Assembly (NCBI GenBank): GCA_002413145.1
Contig: DHWK01000140.1
Coordinates: forward strand, 1 to 12,996
Source of the DNA: a bacterium UBP12_UBA5184
GTDB lineage: Bacteria > Vulcanimicrobiota > Vulcanimicrobiia > Vulcanimicrobiales > Vulcanimicrobiaceae
Reading direction: 5' to 3'
DNA: 12,996 nucleotides
Shown here: positions 7,095 to 11,444 of the stretch, piece after piece
Numbering within the stretch: position 1 is the stretch's first letter
Layout: each line of letters starts with the position of its first letter
Notes under the pieces: generated by a model
Told to the model about the DNA's origin: nothing
The model's input: the letters and a program-made list of their open reading frames with translations, nothing else
The model's database searches: none
Program-made: the position numbers and the translations under genes

Positions 7095-7718
7095 ATGCCG
7101 TTCCGTCACGTCGTCTCCTTCATTCTGGTCGCGCTCGTCGCGTCGTTGTCGGCGGCATGCGGACGCGCGTCGAGCACGCAGGAAGTGCCGGGCGATCCGA
7201 AAGCCGGAGCGGCGCTCGTGCAGAGTTCGAATTGCTCGGGCTGCCACGGCGCGCGTTTCCAAGGTGACCTCGGGCCGAACCTGATCGGCATCGAAAAACG
7301 GCGCAGCCCGGCGCAAATTGCCGCCGCGATCACGCATCCCGAGCCGCCGATGCCGAAGTTCGACTTCACCAGCCGGCAGGTCGCCGACATCGTCGCCTAT
7401 CTATCGCAACTTGACGGCGGCGACGCAAGCGGCGGTCCTGGGACGCAGCCGAAGATTTCGCTTTCGCCGGCGAGACCGCGCGATTCGGCGACCGTCACCG
7501 TCGAGTTTCCCGGCGCGCCGCCGGCCGACGCGACGGTCGAGGCGGCGATGAGCATGGGCCACGCAAAGATGGGGACGTATCCGATCAAACTGAACAAGAC
7601 GAGCGATCCGCACAAACTCTCCGCCAAGGTCCCCTTCGGGATGGGGGGCGCTTGGATGATCAAAGTGCGGTACGATAAGACGCGCGAGGTCGACGTGCCG
7701 ATCGAGGTCGGCCAGTGA
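7095..7718 (+). CDS. Lipoprotein cytochrome c fused to a YtkA/FixH-like domain
   Basis: The 207-residue product begins at ATG 7095, with AAAGG 8 bases upstream. The frame extends 16 codons further, but they would precede a clear lipoprotein signal (MPFRHVVSFILVALVASLSAAC, Cys22). Residues 33-106 are a class I cytochrome c: heme motif C47-S-G-C50-H51, NLIG, and axial ligand candidate Met86 in PPMPKF before the final helix QVADIVAYLSQL. After a Gly-rich linker, residues about 120-207 resemble the YtkA/FixH beta-sandwich, with MSMGHAKMG (152-160) and GMGGAWMIKVRYD. The Met/His cluster could bind copper, but this is inference. The protein is expected on the outer face of the cytoplasmic membrane or in the periplasm, in electron transfer or oxidase/metal handling. 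The following Tat-signal remnant suggests it once led a redox gene set. Confidence 0.85.
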   Translation: MPFRHVVSFILVALVASLSAACGRASSTQEVPGDPKAGAALVQSSNCSGCHGARFQGDLGPNLIGIEKRRSPAQIAAAITHPEPPMPKFDFTSRQVADIVAYLSQLDGGDASGGPGTQPKISLSPARPRDSATVTVEFPGAPPADATVEAAMSMGHAKMGTYPIKLNKTSDPHKLSAKVPFGMGGAWMIKVRYDKTREVDVPIEVGQ

Positions 7719-7731
7719 TGCAGTTCGGCCC

Positions 7732-7863
7732 GTGAATCGGCGCCGCTTCCTGCGACGCGCCGGCGAATTCGGCGCCGGGACGATGTCGGCCGCTAGCCGG
7801 CAGGTCGGCCGTGCGGCGGCGGGCAAGAGCAGGCCGCTCCGGGGGCCTGTAGCTCAGCGGTAG
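7732..7863 (+). pseudogene. 5' remnant of a Tat-exported protein gene, cut off at the tRNA
   Basis: GTG 7732 opens 13 bases after the cytochrome stop and reads VNRRRFLRRAGEFGAGTMSAAS, a good twin-arginine signal n-region (RRRFL). After about 22 residues it becomes Arg/Ala-rich, has no hydrophobic core, and stops at TAG 7861-7863, already inside the D-arm of the tRNA. No mature domain follows. The position right after a c-type cytochrome is natural for a Tat-exported oxidoreductase. I infer that the rest of this gene was lost when the tRNA region was joined here; a false ORF is the alternative. Confidence 0.45.
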
Positions 7864-7914
7864 AGCGGCCGGCTCATAACTGGTTGCGCGCTGGTTCGAA
7901 TCCAGCCGGGCCCA
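7843..7914 (+). tRNA. tRNA with CAU anticodon, probably tRNA-Ile2 (else elongator Met)
   Basis: The 72-nt cloverleaf is complete. The acceptor GGGCCTG pairs with CGGGCCC, including one T-G pair. The D-arm is GCTC/GAGC. The anticodon stem GCCGG/CTGGT encloses the loop CTCATAA with anticodon CAT. The T-arm is GCTGG/CCAGC, and the discriminator is A. CCA is not encoded. It is not initiator tRNA, because position 1-72 pairs. The acceptor resembles bacterial tRNA-Ile, and C4-G69 and C5-G68 favour lysidine-modified Ile2, but elongator Met cannot be excluded by eye. Confidence 0.88.
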
Positions 7915-7917
7915 CGT

Positions 7918-7992
7918 GGCGCCATAGTCTATCGGTTAGGACGCGGCCCTTTCAAGGCCGAGAGACGGGTTCGATTCCCGTTGGCGCTACCA
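7918..7992 (+). tRNA. tRNA-Glu (UUC), CCA encoded
   Basis: The acceptor GGCGCCA pairs with TGGCGCT (G1-T72 wobble). D-arm, anticodon stem CGGCC/GGCCG with loop CTTTCAA (anticodon TTC), T-arm ACGGG/CCCGT with loop TTCGATT, discriminator A and encoded CCA are all present. It begins only 3 bases after the upstream tRNA, so the two are co-transcribed. Its 3' end is the left copy of the 26-bp repeat and the likely integration target. Confidence 0.95.
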
Positions 7993-7995
7993 ATT
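7970..7995 (+). repeat. Left 26-bp direct repeat (attL-like), in the 3' end of tRNA-Glu
   Basis: It runs from the T-loop (TTCGATT) through the acceptor strand and CCA to ATT and is identical over 26 of 26 bases to 9006-9031. The flanking bases differ on both sides (GGG before and TAAT after here; CGA before and CCGC after in the other copy). A tRNA 3'-end duplication is the classic mark of tyrosine-integrase insertion. Confidence 0.9.
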
Positions 7996-8051
7996 TAATC
8001 CTGCGCGATCTCGGCAAGCGAGAAGGCTCTGCCATCCGGGGAAGGTCGTCA

Positions 8052-8085
8052 ATCCGTATCGATTCGCTTACGGATATGGTATCCT
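8052..8085 (+). promoter_or_regulatory. Inverted repeats and possible extended -10 ahead of the PEBP lipoprotein gene
   Basis: ATCCGTA (8052-8058) and TACGGAT (8069-8075) form 7-bp arms around 10 bases. Overlapping this, GGATA (8072-8076) and TATCC (8080-8084) form a second small repeat. TGGTATCCT fits an extended -10 (TGnTAT..T), with -10 at 8080-8085; no good -35 is seen. The arrangement suggests an operator at the promoter of the gene starting at 8117. Confidence 0.35.
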
Positions 8086-8116
8086 TGGGATTCTCGCTTT
8101 GCTGAAAGGGGAGACC

Positions 8117-8755
8117 ATGGTTGGCCGTTTCGGTTTAATACGCCACGCAATGGGAACCGTCGCACTGATAGCGCTCGTCGCCGCTGGCACCGGCTGCAGC
8201 AGCACCGCCGTTTCGACACCGACGCCGAACGCCGGACCGACGTTGGCGCCGGGAGCACCGTCGAACGTGCCCGTCCTCACTGTAACCAGCACCAGCTTCA
8301 CCGCTGGCGGGAGCATCCCGTTCGCGCAAGCGTTCACCGGCTGCGGGAACACTGGCACCGCGACGAACACCTCGACCGACGTCGCGTGGACCGCGGGCCC
8401 CGTCGGGACGGCGAGCTACGTGCTGACCGAATTCGATACCGACGCGCCGACCGGTGTCGGTTTCTGGCATTGGACCATCTTCAACATCCCGCCGACGGTC
8501 ACGAGTTTAGCGTTGAACGCGACCACCAATCCGCCGGCCGGTTCGATCCAAGGTTACAACGACTATGGCTTCAGCGGATATGGCGGGCCCTGTCCGCCGG
8601 TCGGCGACCCTCCGCACCACTACTACTTTACGGTTAGCGCCTTGAACGCGATGCTCTCCGGCGTTACCTCGGCGGCGCCCGGCGCGTTTCTGACGTTTAA
8701 CATGCAAGGTCACATCATCGCACGAGGACAACTTCTCGGCAGATACGGCCGCTAA
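8117..8755 (+). CDS. YbhB/YbcL (PEBP, Raf-kinase-inhibitor-like) lipoprotein
   Basis: The 212-residue product starts at ATG 8117, preceded by AAAGGGGAG 3 bases away. Residues 1-27 are a lipoprotein signal (hydrophobic core TVALIALVAAG, lipobox GTGC27). A Ser/Thr/Pro/Gly linker (28-50) leads to a PEBP domain (about 52-210). Hallmarks are EFDTDAPTGVGFWHWTIFNIPP (105-126, the DPDAP-x-HW anion-pocket motif), GYNDYGFSGYGGPCPPVGDPPHHYYFTVSALN (146-177, the GxNDxGxxGYGGPCPP...H.Y.F motif), and a C-terminal helix HIIARGQLLGRYGR. The family binds phosphate- or lipid-like ligands, but its bacterial function is mostly unknown. Being a surface lipoprotein is the variation here. It is the only gene in the tRNA-bounded segment and has its own terminator, so it behaves as a self-contained unit. 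Confidence 0.93.
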   Translation: MVGRFGLIRHAMGTVALIALVAAGTGCSSTAVSTPTPNAGPTLAPGAPSNVPVLTVTSTSFTAGGSIPFAQAFTGCGNTGTATNTSTDVAWTAGPVGTASYVLTEFDTDAPTGVGFWHWTIFNIPPTVTSLALNATTNPPAGSIQGYNDYGFSGYGGPCPPVGDPPHHYYFTVSALNAMLSGVTSAAPGAFLTFNMQGHIIARGQLLGRYGR

Positions 8756-8840
8756 GTTCGCTGTGCCGAGACGAGCGTCGCATTGTCTTGCAACGGACCA
8801 TGTATTGGCCGAACCTCGCGCGCGCGCAGAAATCAAGAGA

Positions 8841-8878
8841 GCTCGTCGATATTCGCGTATCGGCGAGCCCTTTTATTT
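8841..8878 (+). terminator. Strong intrinsic terminator of the PEBP gene
   Basis: GCTCGTCGATA (8841-8851) pairs with TATCGGCGAGC (8858-8868) over 11 bp, including one U-G pair, around a 6-base loop. CC and TTTTATTT follow directly. It lies about 85 bp after the gene's stop and would end its transcript before the right repeat. Confidence 0.9.
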
Positions 8879-8879
8879 C

Positions 8880-8941
8880 GGTTGCAGTTTGGTTGCAGAC
8901 GGCCGCAACCGCGTATACCCAGAGGCGACCTAAAGCGACCT
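8880..8941 (+). repeat. Clustered short repeats, possible integrase arm-type sites
   Basis: GGTTGCAG occurs at 8880-8887 and 8891-8898 (11-bp period), with the inverse GCAACC at 8905-8910. GCGACCT occurs at 8925-8931 and 8935-8941 (10-bp period). Helically phased direct repeats just inside an attR-like end are what arm-binding sites of tyrosine integrases look like. Function is inferred only from layout. Confidence 0.45.
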
Positions 8942-9005
8942 CAGCGCCGCGGCTTTGAGCATCGCTGCGACCGCTCGCGACCCTTGGCGCCCCCTACTCA
9001 ACCGA

Positions 9006-9031
9006 TTCGATTCCCGTTGGCGCTACCAATT
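9006..9031 (+). repeat. Right 26-bp direct repeat (attR-like), displaced tRNA-Glu 3' end
   Basis: It is identical to 7970-7995, including CCA and three following bases, but without the rest of a tRNA upstream. It therefore marks the right boundary of the inserted segment. The next gene ends 29 bp beyond it. Confidence 0.9.
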
Positions 9032-9059
9032 CCGCTCAGGTGGCGCGCGACGTCACTGT

Positions 9060-9347
9060 CTACTTCTCCCACTTCGTTACGCCGCTGTAGCCGCTCCTAA
9101 TCTGATCGAAGACGGCCTCGACGAACGGCTTGAACGTCGGCTCCACGTACATCCCGGTTAAGGCGTCGATCACTCGCGCTGCAGGTCCATCGAAGCCGAG
9201 ATGGTTGGATCCGAACGAGCAGTTGATCAGGCGTATTGGTCCTTTTCCGGTGATCACGAGCTCGCATTCGTCGAAGTGCTTGTCTTTGTGCTCCTTTTCA
9301 TCGAGGATGACGCGTTGATATTGGATCCGCTCTCGTTTGTCATTCAT
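9060..9347 (-). CDS. Hypothetical 95-aa protein
   Basis: ATG 9347 is preceded (minus strand) by AAAGG with 9-base spacing. The N-terminus is highly charged (MNDKRERIQYQRVILDEKEHKDKHFDE). The core CELVITGKGPIRLINCSFGSN has alternating hydrophobic residues like a short beta repeat, followed by LGFDGPAARVIDALTGMYVEPTFKPFVEAVFDQIRSGYSG, probably helical. No signal peptide or membrane segment is seen. I do not recognise a named family or function. The gene lies immediately beyond the attR-like repeat and diverges from the DUF4160 operon. The reading frame, composition and ribosome-binding site support a real gene. Confidence 0.7.
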   Translation of the reverse strand: MNDKRERIQYQRVILDEKEHKDKHFDECELVITGKGPIRLINCSFGSNHLGFDGPAARVIDALTGMYVEPTFKPFVEAVFDQIRSGYSGVTKWEK

Positions 9348-9462
9348 CGCAGTCCGCCTTTAGGGAACGATTAACGCCTTTTGCGTGGGGCGTGCTCATA
9401 GCGTTCGGCGGCATTGCACGGTTCCCGGCCGGGCGCATTTGAGTACCTTACGAAACAACGCG

Positions 9463-9498
9463 AAAGCCCTCGGAATGTTAAAGTTCCTCGGGCTTTTT
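9463..9498 (+). terminator. Intrinsic terminator with no annotated gene in front of it
   Basis: AAAGCCC (9463-9469) pairs with GGGCTTT (9490-9496), plus an inner CGGAA-like part (9473-9475 with 9484-9487 region) closing after a small mismatch, and a T-run ends at 9498. It points along the plus strand, yet the only plus gene upstream already has a terminator at 8841. It could end an unannotated short transcript or block read-through into the DUF4160 promoter. Confidence 0.7.
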
Positions 9499-9562
9499 AC
9501 GCTGCGAGAGGCGTCAAGACGGACGACGGGCGGACAGCGCATCCGTTCAGCCGCTCCCACGC

Positions 9563-9591
9563 TTGCAAAACCCAAATACTTGGGTTACAAT
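9563..9591 (+). promoter_or_regulatory. Near-consensus sigma70 promoter with an 18-bp palindrome in its spacer
   Basis: TTGCAA (9563-9568), a 17-bp spacer, then TACAAT (9586-9591). The spacer carries AACCCAA (9569-9575), four bases, TTGGGTT (9580-9586), a perfect 7-bp-arm palindrome covering the whole region between the boxes. A repressor bound there would block RNA polymerase. The expected start of transcription, 7 bases after the -10, falls at about 9598, on a GTG codon. Confidence 0.75.
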
Positions 9592-9597
9592 GTGGCG

Positions 9598-9849
9598 GTG
9601 CCGAGGGTCGTCGCCGTAAGAGGATACGCGGTAAAAGTGTTCACCGATGACCACGGTCCCCCGCACGTCCACGTCTTGAAGGATGGAATTCTATTGAAGA
9701 TCTCGCTAGAGCCGGTCGCCTTCCTAAGCGCGAAGTACGGCCGCCCGAGCGAACACGTAAAGCGCGACGCGGTTGCCGTCGTTCGGAGGCACCTCGAGGC
9801 GTGCTGGGTTGTTTGGAGACGAATTTATGGCGAAAATACTGACGGGTAA
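9598..9849 (+). CDS. DUF4160 domain protein (putative toxin-like partner of DUF2442)
   Basis: The 83-residue product read from GTG 9598 begins MPRVVAVRGYAVKVF, like other DUF4160 proteins that open with MP and a short strand. The signature DDHGPPHVHV is at residues 17-26, followed by ILLKISLEPV and a C-terminal helix (VKRDAVAVVRRHLEACWVVWRRIYG). GTG 9592 would give two more residues but lies in front of the predicted transcription start, so a leaderless message from 9598 is preferred. The frame stays open back to 9385, but that part crosses a terminator and the promoter. DUF4160 genes are recurrently followed by DUF2442, as here (23-bp overlap), and the pair has been viewed as toxin-antitoxin-like. 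No biochemical activity can be assigned from sequence. Confidence 0.82.
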   Translation: MPRVVAVRGYAVKVFTDDHGPPHVHVLKDGILLKISLEPVAFLSAKYGRPSEHVKRDAVAVVRRHLEACWVVWRRIYGENTDG

Positions 9850-10231
9850 CCGCAACGAACAAGCGCGAGCCGTGTATGAGGAAAAGATGCTCTCGCTCCG
9901 TTCCGTGGACTATGATGCGCGGGCTGACGCGCTGCGCCTAACACTCAGTTCCGGTGTCCGATTGAGCATCCCACGATCGAAGATCCCACCACTGGCGAAA
10001 GCGGATCCCGAGCAGCTCGCAGCGGTTTATGCCGGGAACGGCGGAGCGACGATCTCGCAGGACGATCTGGATGTCGACGTCTCCGTTCCTGGGTTGTTGG
10101 ATCGACTCTTTGGCCGAGCGATTCGCGGCAATCTGGGTCGCCGCGCCGGGAAGGTGTCGACGCTTGCGAAGGCCCGCGCGGCTCGCAAAAATGGCCGAAA
10201 GGGCGGCCGTCCCAAGAAGCGCACAGCATAG
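9827..10231 (+). CDS. DUF2442 domain protein with basic AT-hook-like tail
   Basis: The 134-residue product starts at ATG 9827, with GGAG 8 bases upstream, and overlaps the DUF4160 gene by 23 bp. After about 22 N-terminal residues the DUF2442 domain runs through VDYDARADALRLTLSSGVRLSIPRS (27-51), LAKADPEQLAAV (56-67) and LDVDVSVPGLLDRL (81-94). The C-terminus is strongly basic and ends GRKGGRPKKRTA (123-134), whose GRP core flanked by Lys/Arg resembles an AT-hook, a minor-groove DNA-binding motif. This makes it the best candidate for binding the palindrome in the operon promoter (inference). It is probably the antitoxin-like or regulatory partner. The next gene starts 9 bp downstream. Confidence 0.85.
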   Translation: MAKILTGNRNEQARAVYEEKMLSLRSVDYDARADALRLTLSSGVRLSIPRSKIPPLAKADPEQLAAVYAGNGGATISQDDLDVDVSVPGLLDRLFGRAIRGNLGRRAGKVSTLAKARAARKNGRKGGRPKKRTA

Positions 10232-10240
10232 CCAAGACCC

Positions 10241-10762
10241 ATGGCCCAGGCAAAGAAGAGGAGCGGCGACAAGCTGGTCTACGACTTGCGCGTCACGCTC
10301 GTCGGGTCGGAGTTGGCACTCTGGCGCTTTATTGCCGTCAGCGCGGATAGTACGTTGCCGGAGCTACACCGTGCGATTCAGGGCGCATTCAGCGCGCGGT
10401 GCGTGAGCGAGCACTGTCTCGTGATCGGCGGAACGAGATACGAGGGCGGCAAGGGTTCGCGCACGTTGCTGCGGCGCGTCATCGGCGTGGGCGACGTCTT
10501 CGAATGCCGTGACCTTGTCGAGGATCGGTACTACGCGGCGAAGGTCGTGCGCAGCTACGAAGTTCAGAGTCGCCGTCATCACCCGAAGGTGCTCGACGGC
10601 GCCGGAATGCCGGCCGAATCGCGTCTCGGGGACTTCGATGCTAAAGTTGCGACGTGGTGCGCGCAAGATGCCAGTCGGGGCTACTATCCGACAACTACGT
10701 CGTTCGCGCCGCTGAGTGCGCGGCCGCACGGAGCGGGCAGACTCAAGACCCGGCACTTATGA
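10241..10762 (+). CDS. Plasmid pRiA4b ORF3-like protein, diverged C-terminal half
   Basis: The product is 173 residues from ATG 10241, 9 bp after DUF2442 and on the same strand, so it is likely the third gene of the operon. YDLRVTLVGSELALWRFIAVSADSTLPELHRAIQGAF (14-50) is the family's diagnostic N-terminal pattern (Y.L.v.L......WR.i.v....tL..LH..iq.af). The usual second half (Y.YDFGDDW.H and a later CPPED.GG) is not found; instead come GVGDVFECRDLVEDRYYAAKVVRSYEV and an Arg/His-rich end. The tail TTSFAPLSARPHGAGRLKTRHL does not look like family sequence. Either this is a divergent subfamily or the 3' half has been replaced or frameshifted. The family is common on plasmids and islands; its function is unknown. 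Confidence 0.7.
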   Translation: MAQAKKRSGDKLVYDLRVTLVGSELALWRFIAVSADSTLPELHRAIQGAFSARCVSEHCLVIGGTRYEGGKGSRTLLRRVIGVGDVFECRDLVEDRYYAAKVVRSYEVQSRRHHPKVLDGAGMPAESRLGDFDAKVATWCAQDASRGYYPTTTSFAPLSARPHGAGRLKTRHL

Positions 10763-11222
10763 TGGGACAGCTCCGCTCCGTATACTGCCAGTCGATCAAC
10801 CCGACCACGATCTCCACGCAACGACGAGCGCCCCCGCTTCTCCCCGCCCGCCTGTCCTTTGCTTGAAGATCGTCAGCCGGCGTGTACGGTCGCGACGCTT
10901 CCGCTTCACGCGTGATGCGTTCCGCGCATGCAGTCGCTACTCGTACAGAGTACGGCGACAGTATTGATCGATGCTTATTTGCGTGCGCTACGCTTCAGCT
11001 TGAGTTCGCGAGCGTGCGTTCGCGTGTGTGGCCGGCGCTCGGACTGTAGCATTTCCTACGCGAGCAGCATCATCGGTCGACGCAAGTCTGTGCTCCGTTA
11101 CGTTCAACGTACGTTCGCCCGTGCTTAGTCGTTCTCGTCGACGTGTGCGTTTAGGTTGCGCGGGCCGTCGCGGCGCACGTTTAGGCTCAACAGTCAGGTT
11201 TCCGAGAATTGAAGATTTTGGG

Positions 11223-11262
11223 GACGCAGGCCGGTGGCTGTGCGTACAACGCCTGCGGCGTC
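11223..11262 (+). repeat. Inverted repeat (imperfect hairpin)
   Basis: GACGCAGGC (11223-11231) can pair with GCCTGCGGCGTC (11251-11262), 9 bp with a small insertion on the right arm, around a 19-base loop. No U-run follows, so it is not an intrinsic terminator. Confidence 0.5.
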
Positions 11263-11355
11263 GTCCACCCAGCCAGGGGGTGCGGGGTCGCTTCGCTCAG
11301 CCGGCATGGGCCCGAGACCTTAGCGGAAGGTTCGAGCGAACTCGTTCAGCGCGTG

Positions 11356-11394
11356 GCTCACCAACGATAGCCGTTCCTGACGGCGTTGGTGAGC
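11356..11394 (+). promoter_or_regulatory. Long inverted repeat about 50 bp upstream of the BTAD regulator gene
   Basis: GCTCACCAACG (11356-11366) and CGTTGGTGAGC (11384-11394) are perfect 11-bp arms. Inside them CCGT (11371-11374) and ACGG (11380-11383) extend the stem, leaving a 4-base bulge and a 5-base loop. No U-run follows. As DNA it could be an operator for a dimeric regulator; as RNA, a 5'-leader hairpin of the gene at 11445. Confidence 0.6.
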
Positions 11395-11444
11395 GTCGTT
11401 CAATCGAGGTAGGTCTCCCTGGTGAGCCGTCGGAAAAGCGAGCT

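Larger units (their letters stand above)
7970..9031 (+). mobile_element. tRNA-Glu-anchored one-gene cassette (about 1036 bp), no integrase
   Basis: A 26-bp perfect repeat of the tRNA-Glu 3' end bounds this segment, with a 1036-bp period. Inside are one lipoprotein gene with its own ribosome-binding site, an upstream inverted-repeat region, a strong intrinsic terminator, and a cluster of short direct repeats next to the right end that resemble integrase arm sites. No recombinase fits in the remaining space. Options are a cassette mobilised in trans, an island that lost its integrase, or a tRNA-linked rearrangement. Confidence 0.65.
8756..9059. other. Gene-free stretch between the PEBP gene and the 95-aa orphan
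   Basis: About 300 bp with no supported gene. It holds the intrinsic terminator (8841-8878), the short direct repeats (8880-8941) and the right 26-bp tRNA repeat (9006-9031). The 85 bp between the stop and the terminator hairpin show nothing recognisable. Confidence 0.7.
10763..11444. other. About 680 bp without a recognisable gene; several hairpins
   Basis: No frame here carries family similarity or a convincing start. Short open frames (for example 10928-11128) have Arg/Cys/Ser-rich translations without domain features. Local structure is frequent: TACTC/GAGTA around 5 bases (10938-10952) with outer TCGC/GCGA, the palindrome TCACGCGTGA (10906-10915), CGTTTAGG repeated at 11148 and 11178 (30-bp period), and the two larger inverted repeats listed separately. 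It may hold a decayed gene, a non-coding RNA, or an extended regulatory region for the gene at 11445. Confidence 0.55.

Noticed and set aside
7884..8105. Short plus-strand frame across the tRNAs
   Set aside because: The peptide is translated tRNA sequence; both cloverleaves are complete, so this is not coding.
8986..9031. GGCGCC shortly before the right repeat, as remnant of a second tRNA-Glu
   Set aside because: Six matching GC-rich bases are too few, and no D-arm or anticodon arm lies between; the 26-bp repeat alone is explained by integration.
9385..9597. N-terminal extension of the DUF4160 gene upstream of 9598
   Set aside because: The frame is open but crosses an intrinsic terminator and the promoter, and its translation lacks family similarity.
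11356..11394. Integron attC-like recombination site
   Set aside because: The hairpin lacks the RYYYAAC/GTTRRRY core pair at its ends, and no integron integrase or cassette array is present.
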